Assembly: GCA_020152595.1 (NCBI GenBank)
Contig: JAIGNY010002211.1
Location: 362,001 to 426,000, forward strand
DNA length: 64,000 bases
Source of the DNA: Chiridota heheva
Lineage: Eukaryota; Echinodermata; Holothuroidea; Apodida; Chiridotidae
Direction: 5' to 3'
Part shown: positions 25,263 to 37,879 of the stretch, piece after piece
How positions within the stretch are numbered: the stretch's first letter is position 1
Layout: every line of letters starts with the position of its first letter
Made by a program: the position numbers and the translations under genes
Notes under the pieces: generated by a model
Told to the model about the DNA's origin: nothing
The model's input: only the letters and a program-made list of their open reading frames with translations
Database searches by the model: none

Positions 25263-25296
25263 TATCTTATCATTCCCCATGCAGTGCTACGTAGAA

Positions 25297-25520
<224 letters not shown>

Positions 25521-25829
25521 TTATGAACTGAACTGTTCGTATTACACACTTACATGAATGAATACAAGAAAAGGAAGACAGGATGAATAATATACTCCAT
25601 AATGTTCTATAAAGTTAAAAGTATCACATACATGTGCAGAAACGAATGTTAAGCACTTTTCAAATTGTTACTACTGAATATGTTAGTGCATAAGAAAATC
25701 AGAGATTTTCACTGTTTTTTCCTAGGACCATGTTCAAAAGCTGTTGCATTTAACTGGTCTTTTTACAGAGATTTTGCGAAGTCAATACCATCGCAAAAGG
25801 GTGTGTGTCACACCACTCAAAGTTCATAC

Positions 25830-26000
25830 CTTAACGAATGACCCAGGTGTTGTGCAGTATTCCCAGATGGCATAGGTGACCAGCCAATGCATGCTAGATA
25901 ATGCCAAAATCCAACCAAGGATCTGGCCCGCAAGAGGATACTGGTAGGTTTCACCGTACTTCGCCGGTTCATATTTTATAATGCTGAACAAGAATATACC
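25830..26000 (-). CDS. SLC6 exon: TM11 to TM12 region
   Basis: 57 codons, phase 0 at both ends, between an AG acceptor at 26002-26001 and a GTATG donor at 25829-25825. It encodes GIFLFSIIKYEPAKYGETYQ, a second hydrophobic stretch LGWILALSSMHWLVTYAIWEY and ends CTTPGSFVK. The KYEPxxY-x-TYxYP loop and GW-ALSSM match TM11-EL6-TM12 of creatine/GABA transporters. It must continue into a C-terminal tail exon, which is not visible downstream on this strand. The intron to the next exon upstream (26001-26454) holds nothing notable. Confidence 0.93.
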
Positions 26001-26454
26001 CTAAACAAATAAAGAAAAAAAAAAGAGATTATATATTAAAAAAGGAATTTTACAACATTGGTCCGATGAAATAAGAACTTTGCCTCCTAAAAATTCGTGA
26101 CTATACTACCTACATTCATTGGATGATAGCTCAATGGAGTTAACGTTTTGAAATTGACTAACTTGCATGGATGAGCAGAAGGCATGAAAAGTGTGAATTG
26201 GCTGACTGTATTTTTCTTTCTATTGTCTTTTTCTCCGTTTGACCTTACATGCCTTAAGAGTCTCTGTTTGTATTACTTCTTCATTTAATGAGCATAATCT
26301 GGACTGGAGCAGCCACAAATATTTAATATTCCTACAATTATTCTGTTACATCCGAAACCAAAAACGTCAATAAAATATACACTGTACAGTAAATGAATAT
26401 AATACTTCAAAAGATAAAAAAATGAATTATAAAGGAATAAGACATAATACTAAC

Positions 26455-26658
26455 AAAGCTGAGGAACGGTCCAAGAAAAAACCAGCAGATTTTCCAGAAA
26501 AAGCCAGGTCTAAAGGTAAGCATTTGTGACACATCGTCGTAAAACCTGTTGACGCCGTAAAAGTAAGAGATGGAGGCACACTCCCAGGTAGCAACCCACA
26601 ACAAGCTCATTCCACTCACAGCGTATGAATCAAACAGCTGGAACACGTACATTCCACC
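26455..26658 (-). CDS. SLC6 exon: TM9 and TM10
   Basis: 68 codons, phase 0 at both ends; acceptor AG at 26660-26659, donor GTTAGT at 26454. It begins GGMYVFQLFDSYAVSGMSLL, continues with a hydrophobic helix containing WECASISYFYGVNRFYDDV and ends FFWKICWFFLGPFLSF. The invariant QGGxYxFQLxDxY motif is formed with the last Gln of the previous exon. Its upstream intron contains DIRS copy 2. Confidence 0.95.
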
Positions 26659-26923
26659 CTAAAAAAAATGCAAACCACGGATGATATTAATTCGTGAATG
26701 TTATTTATATACTATTATGATTCTCAAACGATTTCCTTTCTTACCTGAATTCATATCTATCTTTCTGAATTTAATTATGTTAAAATACAATGAAATTGAA
26801 AAGGAATACCACTTTCATTTACAGTTTTTCTGTAAATCTTCATTATAGTTCAGTTTGTTTACCTCTACTAACCCTCACTTAACACTCCACCGAGACCTGA
26901 ACGAGAGGGGATGCGGGCTGGGA

Positions 26924-27037
26924 TGCATGGAAGGTAAGTATAACTCTCGTAAATATCTCCGCTACGCTTAGCGGGGTAAATTTACTTCAAAATATACCTT
27001 ACCTTCCATGCTATAAATATGCAACCAGATTGCAACC
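26924..27037. repeat. DIRS copy 2 internal complementary region
   Basis: Same composite as at 11519 and 54052: inverse of the right end with the palindrome (one change, CTCCGCTACG...), followed by a copy of the left end. The partner right terminus is missing here, so the inverted pairing is no longer possible within this copy. Confidence 0.8.
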
Positions 27038-27744
27038 GAGGATAGGAAGGAAGGGAGTTTAGGTCGCAGCACAATTTTCTAAAGGCTGGTCCTAAAACAC
27101 ACACTAGTCTTATCCTGCTTAAAGGACGAAACTCCTTCTCCTTTTAAAGACGAAAGACCTCTGAATAGGAACTATCAAAAATAATAACCCACTACTAGTT
27201 ATAACAAAAGTACAGGAAGCACCTTGTTAAGAATAACCGAGGCAAGACGTCTACAGAACCCGCAAAAGCATGCGAACAGAATCCGTTAGTGAACAGACTG
27301 ACAGTCAAACTAAAAACAATTCGCAACCCGTCATGACGAAAACTTACAAGGTTCGTCAGAGGACCGGGGCGGTTTGGATAGGCATGAAGGGATCAAACCA
27401 TCTGTAAAGTTAAACTAAACAAAAGCTGCCAGAACCGCGGCAGAACCGCGGCAGAACCGTGTTAGTAAAACATAAACGAAACAAAAAGTGCAGAAGATCG
27501 GCAAAATTCCGTTAATAAAACAACAAAAGAACAAACGCCAAACAACAGCAAAGTTTCGTTAGTATGAATAAACGAAATAAAAAGAGCCTGAACAAAAGAA
27601 AATCGTTAGTAAAAGAAACGAATTAAACGTGCCAGAACAGCGGCCGAAATCCGTTAGTGAACGACTAAGACGTTAAGAAAATAAACGGAAGAATCTTAAC
27701 TGAACGAGAGAACGTGAATAATTAAAAGAAAAAATATTCACCTC

Positions 27745-28430
27745 AAGAAAAGGGTGGTCTTCTTCTCGGAAGAACGGCCCTTGCAACTCCGCCTTGATAG
27801 TCTGGTATATCCTTCAGATATACGGAGACGAACGTGGCTGGGGTTTTCCATACCGCAGCACAAAGAATCGCGTTGAGAGGAACCCCACCAAAAGCGCAAT
27901 TGATGTAGTAGCTATGCCTCACATCTGATGTGCCTTCACCGATCGTTCTGTGAATAACGCGGATTTAATGTATGTGATTGGCTGAACAATCCAACGTGAA
28001 ATCGTATTACGCGAGACGGCGCGATGCGGATTTTGTAAGGACACGAATAAGGCGCTTACGTCGTTCCGAAAAGACTGCGTACATTTAATATAGTGGTTGA
28101 GACATCAAACGGGGCACCATGCCTTGTCCTCTGTCGTGACAGAAAACGTAGCGAGTGACGGAAGAAATATAGGTTTCGGTAAAAACTCTAACTTTTGGTT
28201 CTTGGCTAAGAAGGCTGGGTCGGGCACGAGTCGAACGCCCCCGATTCAAAGCAAATATGGCCTTCTTTGAGCGAAAGCGCGTGAACGGCACCTCTGCGTC
28301 TAACAAAGGCCGCGGAGAGTAGAAATACCGTTTTGATCGTCAGTTCCTTGAGTGGACATTCTGACAAAGGCTCACACGGAGCTTGTGCTAATGTCTCGAG
28401 GACCACTTGCATATCCCAAGGCAATGAGGA
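27745..28430 (-). pseudogene. Tyrosine recombinase fragment, DIRS copy 2
   Basis: Collinear with 54770-55460 of copy 3. Readable pieces include MQVVLETLAQAPCEPLSECP and LKELTIKTVFLLSA, followed by the region of the first catalytic arginine (RRRGAVHALS). Frameshifts interrupt the C-terminal half and the N-terminal domain is deleted. It is not functional. Confidence 0.85.
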
Positions 28431-28454
28431 AGGAAGGGGGAGGACGAGGTTCCG

Positions 28455-28945
28455 AACTGTGTACAGGAGACGAGGATACTGAGGTCCCTCCTGGATGGGA
28501 CGAAATGATCCAGTAGATGAAATTGTAGATCCCGCATGTAAACCTGCACATGGGGACTACATCTACTAGGCTGGCTAGGTATTCTAGGAATACCAGCCAC
28601 GCTCTCGCCGGCGATGCTGGTTACGAGAGAAGGACGTCGGCTCCCGCCCTCACGGCTAGGACCCGCTCCTCCGTCGGTCGTATACGACTTTGTGTAAAAT
28701 CCAGGACTGCTCCCAGAAAGATGGGAGTCTGAGAAGGAACTAGATTGGACTTGGCGAGGTTGATTACCACCCTAAGTCCTGAGCCACTCTTACGACTACG
28801 TTCGTGTGTTCTGCGACGACGGCTGCGTCTACTGCGACGATCAGCCAATCGTCTATGTATATAAAGATTTTGATGCCTTGCTTTCGCAGGAAGGCCGCTA
28901 GAACCCTTGTAATTCGGGTGAAGATCCTGGGGGCAGTCGCCTCAA
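28455..28945 (-). pseudogene. Reverse transcriptase fragment, DIRS copy 2
   Basis: Collinear with about 56690-57150 of copy 3. NLAKSNLVPSQTPIFLGAVL and the following LDFTQSRIRPTEERVLAVRA (28621-28848) are the segment C-terminal to the RT active site. The active-site stretch itself is present near 28850-28870 but out of frame. It is joined directly to recombinase sequence on one side and to 5' leader on the other. Confidence 0.85.
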
Positions 28946-29748
28946 GTTCGCTCCGACGCCCAAAAATTCAAGCTTGAAAATTAAAAATCCTGTCTTAATT
29001 ATATGCGAGAAAAAAGAATACACGATGTGTACTGGTAACATTGAATAAAATATAGGCTCTCTTGTAACAACTGTAGCTCCTTGGAGCTGTAAGAAGCCGA
29101 CTCCTCGAACACCCTGTGGTGACGTCGACCCAATACGCATGCGCCAACATCGATTGAAGTAATTGCAGATGTCCTAACATGTTAATACAATGCATAGTAT
29201 AACGCTAGGCTCCCCTCGTAAGAGGGCGGAGCCCGAGGGTGAAAAACACTTAAAGCCAGGGCAAGAGGTCCACTAGACAGACACACTTGGTGCTCTAGGG
29301 CCAAAAAACACCCGCCGCGAGAGTGGGACTCTCTCGAACTAGCCAACCGCTTTGTACGGATGGAGACAAAAACACTTTATCGTAAGTGTAGGCTACACGG
29401 GAAAGTCCTGTGAGTTGGACCAAATAAATCCCGGACCCATGCCTACCTCGTCTTACCTCAGAAGACTTGAAAAGGCGAACCGGATAAGATAGAGCAGCGT
29501 AAAAACCTGCCCGGCAAAAGCTGCAAGGGAGAAAATTGTCAGAAAAAAGTTACATTTATAAAGATTAATTGACCAGTTCCAGCGATGTTGTGAAAACAAC
29601 GCGCTTAAAAGAAGTGAGGGTTAGTAGAGGTAATATGGAGGGCAGTACTGGGCTGGTAAGTACGTTTTTAAGGTCGGTTAGAAGTGCGTTAGAATCAGGT
29701 CATGTGACCAGATTGCATATTAATAGCATGGAATGCAAGGTATAACTA

Positions 29749-30091
<343 letters not shown>

Positions 30092-30226
30092 CAAAAGTTC
30101 TTATAAAAAGACCACTTAAATGCAACAGCATTTCAACAGTCCTATTGCTCATTGTCACTACACGATGCCATGAAAAACAAATACTGAGAAAAGAACACAG
30201 TAAATCTGTTGGACTTATTTCCTTAC

Positions 30227-30361
30227 CTGTGTGATGCAAAATAAACCACAGATGCAGCAAGCAGCACATATGACACCAAGGAGCTTCTTTCTATGATTCC
30301 TTAAGTTGTACTGAGGAAACTCATCCATGATTGATGTCGTCAGTCCTTCAATCACACAAAA
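30227..30361 (-). CDS. SLC6 exon: end of TM8 to start of TM9
   Basis: 45 codons, phase 0 at both ends; acceptor TAG at 30364-30362, donor GTAAGG at 30226. It encodes [20 protein letters not shown], a basic cytoplasmic loop RNHRKK and [19 protein letters not shown]. The F-x-x-xEG-x-T-x-x-x-DE(F/Y)P pattern is diagnostic for SLC6. Confidence 0.95.
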
Positions 30362-31319
30362 CTATACAGAAAATAAACCAAGAATTATGTCTAATAATTT
30401 AACAGCTTTGCTCTAAACATTATTTGTCCTGGGTTGGAAAGATTAGTGACACCTAAAGGAAAAGTAGCTTTATTTCAAGTAAATATCTAGCATCAAAATC
30501 GGTTAAGAAAACTGACCATATTCAAACTGCAACTTGAATCTTAAGAACATAAGTGATGTCATCAGTTTAATAGCTCTCCATTTCTAATGATATAAATCTA
30601 TTGTTTCTTAATCGTTATCTACAAGCAGCTACAAGGAGTAAGAGCTGATTCTGATGGAGGTTTGAAGAAATAAGATTAGTCATATCCACAATCAACATTT
30701 AGCTGGATAAGAAAGGTAGTCAATGGAGACATGAAGAAAAAAAACACCCATAACTAACTTTATCAAACAAGATGATGATCTATCGGCTGTCTGCAACCAA
30801 CCCTAACAAAACAAAACATTGGCAAACAAAACGCTGAAAGTTGTATCAACCACAAGTTACAGATTAAACAAGATTTTAGAATATTTGAAAATGTATTACT
30901 CAGTTTAGCAATTTCGTCTATACGACAAGTAATTTTATTTTAATCATGATCCTAAATTTCCTTCTCGTCTTAGAGAAATGTGATATCAATTCTGTATAGA
31001 TAGTTGTGTTCAACTGCTCTTTTAGTACAGGACATGAACATTTCAAATTTGAATTGAATTCATTTCATTTTATCAATATGTACTGTAGCCATAAAACTTA
31101 CAAAACTATATATCTGTCATATAGAATTATCGTATCGTTCTATTCACACCAAAACTAAAAAATGTACGATGACCAGATGAAAGTTGTGTATATACATGTA
31201 CTTACTCAGAAGTCTACAAGTGAACTATTGGATGGACAAACTTAAGGGCACTTATTCACATGTATGCGACTTATTTTTTGTTTATGTACTTAGGCGAGGG
31301 AATGAGTTGCATGACCGAC
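30362..31319. other. SLC6 intron, nothing notable
   Basis: AT-rich intron of about 960 bp with normal splice ends and no recognised repeat. Confidence 0.7.
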
Positions 31320-31432
31320 CTGGGTATTAAGTCCTAACATCAGAAGCATTGCGAAGAAAATGATGGAGAACACTACGGAGCCGGGCATACTATAAACAGC
31401 TGTTGGGTATGAGATGAACGTCAGCCCTGGGC
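31320..31432 (-). CDS. SLC6 exon: TM8
   Basis: Two leading bases complete a Gly codon, then 37 codons; acceptor CAG at 31435-31433, donor GTCGGT at 31319. It encodes PGLTFISYPTAVYSMPGSVV, then FSIIFFAMLLMLGLNTQ. Most SLC6 proteins have GPGLAFxxYPEA and LGLDSxF here. In this gene Glu is replaced by Thr and the Asp-Ser pair of the second sodium site by Asn-Thr, so ion coupling could differ. The reading is direct (AAT ACC), not a frame artefact. Confidence 0.94.
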
Positions 31433-33162
31433 CTGAGAGATACAAACACACCATAGTTACTTCCAAATTGTTAGACGAGAAGTTCAGAGGTAACTTGTGT
31501 TTTATGAATTATTAGTATAATAGTAATTATGGAGAACGAATTAAAAACCTTCTCTGTCCGAAGAAATAACTATGATCAGAAGGCATATGTACACAGACAA
31601 CAAAGGATTCACAAATATCACACACACAAGAATTAGCAAATGACAATGAAGTTTCTTTCGCGATCAATCACTAGCCTTCATCTTTTCGATACACCCAAGA
31701 ATATACATTTGAGATCTTTAAGTTCTATCAATTGTAAGCCAACTTATTCACAACAAATATCGTTTCATTCTTATTGCTGTGCAAGGTGGTCATTTGGCTT
31801 TGAAAAAATGTTGTCCAAATATACAAAGTTCTTCTTTCTGAGTTTTCATGTTTATACCAGATTGAACAAAAGATTTAATGAACAATAGAGAAACAAACAA
31901 ATACTACTGTGATTTGAGGTTTTCTTTTTCCATTTGCTTATTTATTTGAATGAAAAAGTGAATTCATAGCACCATTTAAAACATTGTAAATTTCTGTTTG
32001 AAATTTCCACTCATTAGAAATAGAATGGACATTTTTAGTATCATGTAAAAACATTGTTTAGCATGTATACTTTGAACTTGTTCAAAGACAGTCATAATGT
32101 CCTTAACAGGTCTTGTTATGAAAACGCAAACTAGACAACTCTTCGAAACAAACATAAATGATGAAAATGCTATAAAATATAAAATAAAAAAGACAACAAT
32201 CCCCAGACATATGCCATAAACTCAGTCCAAGTCGCCGGAGCTTATAATTTAACCAAATATTTGTCAATTCCACCAATTTTATGTTATTATTTTCCATTTT
32301 TACGGGCCCAACCGGACAGAAAGCATGCAACTGGGCAGGTGAAATCCTCTCGGTAACTTATCCCTCCCCTCCCCCCAACCACCACAACTTCCTATCACTT
32401 CTGGTTATGGCATCAGGAAATTGAGAATTTCTGACGGGCAATTATAGATTTTTGTCAGGTGAATTGTCAGCACCTCCCAAGTCATCGGACATCAGTGACG
32501 CCCCTGATGCCACGTCATGAGTTTCGTATTGTTTCTTTCAAATGCACACTATGTCGAAATTGAGTCAGCAAAATATCACCATGACTATAGTTTAGTTCCA
32601 ATAGTCTTTTAGTTTTACTCTTTGATGATTAAGTTAACTTGATTTAAACCTACTAGGCTTTATCAATATTTGAAGCTAAATAATTAAACCTGAAATATAA
32701 TTATTTGCTAGACTTCTCCCGTGGACTGGACCAGCAAATTGTAAATAATTTTAATCCATTTGATCAAAGACAAAAAATATATCCCACAATCTAATAATAC
32801 TTATTAATTTATATTTAACACATTGTTCAGGTGTTTTGTGCATATAAAAGGCATAATCTTTGTGAACATGACAAAAACAAAACAACTGCACGTGTTCCTC
32901 ATATATTGCGTCAGATTATAAGAAAACTTATTGCAATCAAGATTTCCCAAGTGTACCAAATAACAACAATTGAAGCCAGTAGGAGAAAAAAGTTCATAAG
33001 AAATTACCAGTAGAAATCCTTATGCTTATTTTACTATGGAATCTGTTCATCGTAACATAACATTAGGCCTAGGTAAAAGACAATTAAGAATACATTAAAC
33101 AAAATTAAAAGCAATATTTCAAAAATATAACTCTTGTAATTTTCGAAAACAAATATACCCAC
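31433..33162. other. SLC6 intron, nothing notable
   Basis: AT-rich 1.7-kb intron. The short frames at 31640-31888 and 32103-32330 show no domains. A segment near 32340-32520 is C-rich and unique-looking. Confidence 0.6.
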
Positions 33163-33287
33163 CTTGTTCGACAACCTCATCCACTTTTACTCCAGTTTGA
33201 TATGCCATATAGCCCAGGATTGAAAATGTGACAAAACCAGCAAATATACTCGTGCAGGCATTGACCACACCCACCACCATGGTATCT
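33163..33287 (-). CDS. SLC6 exon: TM7
   Basis: One leading base completes a Val codon, 41 codons follow and one base carries over; acceptor CAG at 33290-33288, donor GTGGGT at 33162. It encodes [20 protein letters not shown], then [21 protein letters not shown]. The Asn and second Ser of NACTSIFAG correspond to Na+- and Cl--binding positions in the family and are kept. The usual Arg before Asp at the start is Val here. Confidence 0.95.
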
Positions 33288-33631
33288 CTGCATAGAACAA
33301 AACGGATCGGAAGTGGTATGACTCGCATCTTATACAGTTGTATACATAGTAATATTATGATTGTATTTCTTAAAAAGAAAGTTGGATGCTACAAGCGAAG
33401 CTATCAATAAGTAGGACGAAAATCAGTTCAAAATTGTGTTGTTCAGAAATGTAATCAAAAGTATTTACCATGACCACATGCGTTTCTCCTACAACATGTT
33501 GATAATGAACAGACGATGCAAGCTCCTTGCTATGACCACCAAAAGAAATGACAACGAATGGACGAATGTGAAATTAAGCAAGATGACCTGCACTTGATGA
33601 AGCGATAATGATATCATTTTCCTTTTTACCT

Positions 33632-33730
33632 TCATCATTGATGTTTGTCATCATTGATGTTTGTCATCATTGATGTTTGTCATCATTGATGTTTGTCATC
33701 ATTGATGTTTGTCATCATTGATGTTTGTCA
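33632..33730. repeat. 16-bp tandem repeat, six units
   Basis: Six direct head-to-tail copies of CATCATTGATGTTTGT without spacers, within the intron between SLC6 exons. A looser GTC/ATC-rich quasi-repeat continues to about 34260. Confidence 0.95.
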
Positions 33731-35268
33731 TTGTTGCCATCAAGCGTGTGACTGACCATCATGGCCGCCTTCATCATTTTAATGATCTCATGTCCGTCTT
33801 TGTTTCATGATCATCATCTATCTTTTTGGTCGTCACCACTTCAATGGTCGTCATGACGTTGGTAGTCATCGTGTTCGGCGGTATTAGTTTGGTGGTCATC
33901 ATGGTCTTCGTCATTTTATTGTGTTGTTGCCGTGGTTGTGGTCACCATTTTGCATGATTTTCTATTTGTCGTTTTGGTAAGCACTGAAAATGATCTTCTT
34001 TTTTATAAATAATTTAGTGTTTGCCGTCTTCATCATTTAACGGTCGTTAAAAAAACATTGTAATCGTTTTGTAACGGTCGTCACCATAGTTATTTTCTCT
34101 GTCGTCTGGTGTCATCCTTTTAATGATCACCCTAGTCGTCTTCGTTGATCTTTGGTCATGGTTTTCATAACGTTAGCAGTCGCCATGACCATCGCATTCA
34201 TGTCGGTTGTCATCAGTCATGTCAGTGGCTTCGTCATGCACTTTAAAGTCACCAAGGTTGTCTTTATCCAGCAAGGGATGGGGATACTCCGTAAAATTTG
34301 TGCATGCTCAAACAGGTCAGTATATATGAAAGTGAAAATGAAAGAAATTTCATCTCATAGAATGAGAAATACAAAGATGCATTCGATTCAGGCCCTTTCG
34401 TAGAAAACCTCTCAACTTCTGTCTTGGATCAAAACTAAGCCTACCACTGATTACGTCTTGTCGATATGCGTTCATATATCCTTGAGGTGTCATGCTTTCC
34501 ATCAATCAAAATTTGTCACTTTTTTACGAGCGTTTACGAGCGTTTTTACTCGATGATGCTGCTCCGTTTATTTTCCTGTGCTATCAATTATCACATACAC
34601 ACTTTCAAACAGCCCATTTCTTCTGGGCAAAACTTGCAAGAAGGCATTAATCATCTTAAATTGAATGGACTTTCTTTACATTGAGCAGGTCAAAATGTTT
34701 CTGAGTAGGTTGTACTAATATATGTGTTGCTGGGAGATAGGAGGTGAGACGTAGATCATGCGATAATTTGGTGATATGAAGCAAGACCAGTAAAGTGAAA
34801 AGCTGTAAATTCCAGTTGAATCTAGTTATTTGCAAAAGAATATAACCATGGTTGGTATAGCAGAGATTTTGTTTGAGGTATGTTTTTAGCAATTTAATTT
34901 GTTAGTTGACTGAAGAAGCTACATGCTACAAACATTGCTGTCTAGCAGTTGGGAGTTTAATGTATCGATGTAACTTTTCTTGTGTTGGATGGCTGGCGCA
35001 CAGGAATAAGAATACAAATAAGTCAAAAAAGATAAATTAAAAAGAACCATTTGTTATGATCCACAGATATTTATTGTAGTAACAAATTCAAGGCAAGATT
35101 TTGCTTTGTATCATATTACCAAGCAAGTAAACGCTAAAACGTCATATTGTTCGACACCCTTCCCCCCACCCCACACACACCTTTTTGGAGGCTGGTTACG
35201 CCACTGTCCACGATCAATCCTCAAGTAATTCTGGAATTAGGAACATAACTTAGAGGAAACAAACTTAC
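33731..35268. other. SLC6 intron, GTCATC-rich then unique
   Basis: To about 34260 the sequence is rich in GTCATCATGGTCGTC-like words, a degenerate extension of the upstream array. After that it is AT-rich with no recognised features. The frame at 34152-34403 is not supported. Confidence 0.5.
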
Positions 35269-35372
35269 ACGAGACTGTTATTTCTGAACTCGTTGTAACT
35301 CCCAAGTGAAATAAGGGATCCAATTCCAACACCATAGGAGAAAAATATTTGCGTGGCAGCGTCAACCCACAC
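35269..35372 (-). CDS. SLC6 exon: TM6
   Basis: 34 codons in phase 0 plus two bases that complete Val with the next exon; acceptor TAG at 35375-35373, donor GTAAGT at 35268. It encodes [20 protein letters not shown], then [14 protein letters not shown]. The [20 protein letters not shown] motif is the most conserved SLC6 signature, with Gln and Ser residues of the chloride site and the unwound TM6 Gly pair present. Confidence 0.96.
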
Positions 35373-36282
35373 CTACAAGAACAGAAGGACAAAATACTTC
35401 AAACTGCAAAAGCAAAAATTGAATGGTCCAAATGCAGGTAGCTTTCTGCATGAACAACATTAGTAGGTAAAAATCCCAACTTACCCTGGAAACATACGGG
35501 GTGGGTCTAGCTGAACAAGTGTAATTTCGAGTCCTTCTACAAACTGGAGTTAGGCTTTTAACTGACTAACATGCGTATAATCAGGAAGAGTTATAATTCT
35601 CAATATACAGAGGTTTGTTGTCAACTTGTAAAGGTTAGAGAAAATTGAACCTTTTTAAAAAGATATATATATACACACATATTTTTGTTTGTTTTCTTTT
35701 TCATTATTGTTTCATCAAAACATTCCATGGCCTGGAGTGGCATTAATCTTCAAGGTGTGTTTTTTCTTCTTCATTTTATCAAATCCCACTTCATTATCAT
35801 ATCAGTATATAGGCCCTATTCCACACAGCATCTACACTATATGTCGGCAAGCTTCTCGAAGGATTTTGCTTCCTAAGGAAGTACTGTAGGCCATAATACT
35901 CGAAGTATATTGGTGGTATAAGCAGTGTACGATGAATGCCTGCCATGCAAAAACCTTCCGTATACACACTGACAGCGCCAGGATTTTGATGCTGGGGGTG
36001 GGGAAGGGAGGGGGGGAGTCAGGGAGGGCAGGTGAGGGAGGGCAGTTTTGTTTCTCGGAGGAGGAAGTGCTATCAATCGCAGAATAAATGTCACTTTACA
36101 CAAAATTCTGGGGGTCAAGTGGGGAAAGCGATCTCACGGGGAAAAAAAAAAACCCTTGCTCATCCGTATAGTGCCGCCACTGTGTATGCAGTGATAGACA
36201 GCTATAAGAAGCATCAATCTAGGCTACCGGTCCCTCTCCGATTCATAAGTATAGCAATGTACTAGCTCGAAATGGTACTTAC
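35373..36282. other. SLC6 intron with purine-rich patch
   Basis: AT-rich, with a G/A-rich run at about 35985-36045 (GGGAGGG words) and no exon or element recognised. Confidence 0.55.
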
Positions 36283-36417
36283 TGTGGGATTTTTCAACTT
36301 TTCCCACCTGGGTTCGATGAAATACCTGACGCCTTCTGATGCTCCTTCAAGAGTTAATCCCCGGATTAACAAAACCGTTAAAATCAGGTATGGTGTTAAT
36401 GCAGTGAAGTAAACGAT
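36283..36417 (-). CDS. SLC6 exon: TM5 and extracellular loop 3
   Basis: 45 codons, phase 0 at both ends; acceptor CAG at 36420-36418, donor GTAAGT at 36282. It encodes [20 protein letters not shown], then [20 protein letters not shown] and LKNPT. The Y-F-T-A-x-x-P-Y and LxGAxxG(V/I)xYx(I/L)xP patterns are typical. A 14.4-kb intron separates it from the preceding exon. Confidence 0.95.
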
Positions 36418-37727
36418 CTGCAACGTAAGATATAAGTATACAAAACCTTTATCATGGTGTCTTGAACTATATGACCATAAAAACACTCTTGGGACTAGGT
36501 GTCAAGGGCCTTTAAATATATGCATGGGCAAAAAATAAAACATTCGCATCTTTATAATTCTTTAGGAATATATTAACAGATCAAGAGTTCTTCAATTAAC
36601 AGACTGTCATGGAATGAAAAGAAAAGGAAATTCTACAGTTCGAAAGATTTCCAAAAAATGGAGATCTCCAACTTTTTGGAGATAACTGTTTTATGTTCCA
36701 ACTACTTGAACCCACAATCAACGCAATTTCCCTTTAATCTTCATGTAAATATACCTAGAGGCCTAGTAAGTGGTCTTCTTCATTTTAGCCACATTACTGC
36801 AAGTAATCGAAGAATTCAGGGCAAGGTCAGAAATTTCCGCGCCGAATTTCTCGAAATCAAAACGGGGAAGTTCATTGAAGCAACACCTATTATTTGTTCA
36901 TTTACTCTTGAAGTAATCGAATACTCATATCCCACGTGGTACCGACGCCTTGAACAAATTTCCCAACCGTTTTTAGTTTGACCTAGTGCACACACTAAGC
37001 CAATGGGAGAGTATAAGGGCATTATGGGTAATGGCGGCCTCTATCGCTTTTCTATATCCAACTTCCTGGAGCCTCATCTCCAACTTGTTGGAGGTCTCCC
37101 AGACTGTTCTATCAGTTTACTTTTCGAATTTGTTTGGAATCTGAGGCTCTCGAACGAATTTGGGTTCCAATCTAACAGTCTAAATTCTTAACGTTAACGA
37201 CTTAATTTTTAAGTAGTCAAACATCTCTGCACTCAACCATTTTGATATGCTTACTCAATTTATGATCAATTTCAATCGTCTTCTTTCCCAGTAAGGCAAT
37301 AGACATAATTACAACAATTTGCCATCGTACTTATAAAAGGGTTATATGAAGTAATTGGAAAACCGTCCTGCTGATGCGCATCGGCATTTATCTCTCCACA
37401 ATTTGGTTGAATAAGTGTGAAGCTCGTAGACAGGTGGAAATTATCAATATTTGATATTTTTTCATCGTTGAATTATCATTTCAAAATGTATCTAAAAAAT
37501 GAAACATTTCACAAAAAACGGCATAGGACTAGTATCCTTCCTGGATTTTCCATAAGACTGTAAGACATACATTTCTCCATATTTATAACAAATACAAAAA
37601 AATATTGATGTTGCAAACTGTGCATTTACATCTCTTAATTTGAACGCAATCCCATCGCATTTCGATGAAATTATAAACATATCATGAAGTGAAAAACATT
37701 GGCGATAAAGTGACGTAATATTTTGAA
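36418..37727. other. SLC6 intron, no gene seen
   Basis: Contains inverted words around GGAGATCTCCAACTTTTTGG (36658-36685) with a related GAGCCTCATCTCCAACTTGTTGGAGG at 37068-37093, possibly the remains of an inverted-repeat element. The frame between them (36658-36981) is not recognisable. Confidence 0.45.
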
Positions 37728-37838
37728 AGATATCATATGAACGACATATTAACGCGATAGTCATTGATGGTATCATATTAACTACTTATTAACGAGATAG
37801 TCAATGATTATATCATTTTAACGAGATAGTCAATCATG
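37728..37838. repeat. About 40-bp tandem repeat, three degenerate units
   Basis: TATCATATTAACGAGATAGTCAATGAT-like units recur three times with small changes (near 37731, 37770 and 37810). Confidence 0.75.
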
Positions 37839-37879
37839 CCACAAGTCAATTGAGTATGCCGCTAAAACAAGCAGAAATC

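Larger units (their letters stand above)
26863..29748 (-). mobile_element. DIRS-like retrotransposon copy 2, internal deletion derivative
   Basis: 2.9 kb inside the SLC6 intron between the exons at 30227 and 26658, in the same orientation as the host gene. Compared with copy 3 it keeps a short inner part of the right repeat, the internal complementary region, the 3' non-coding region, the C-terminal two thirds of the tyrosine recombinase, a piece of RT and the last 0.8 kb of the 5' leader. Two internal stretches are missing: about 55.46-56.69 kb and about 57.15-60.09 kb in copy-3 coordinates. The outer right repeat is lost. It cannot be autonomous. Confidence 0.88.

Noticed and set aside
36658..36981. 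107-codon plus-strand frame near inverted GGAGATCTCC words
   Set aside because: No recognisable domain and opposite to the host gene; the sequence looks like repeat-derived intron.
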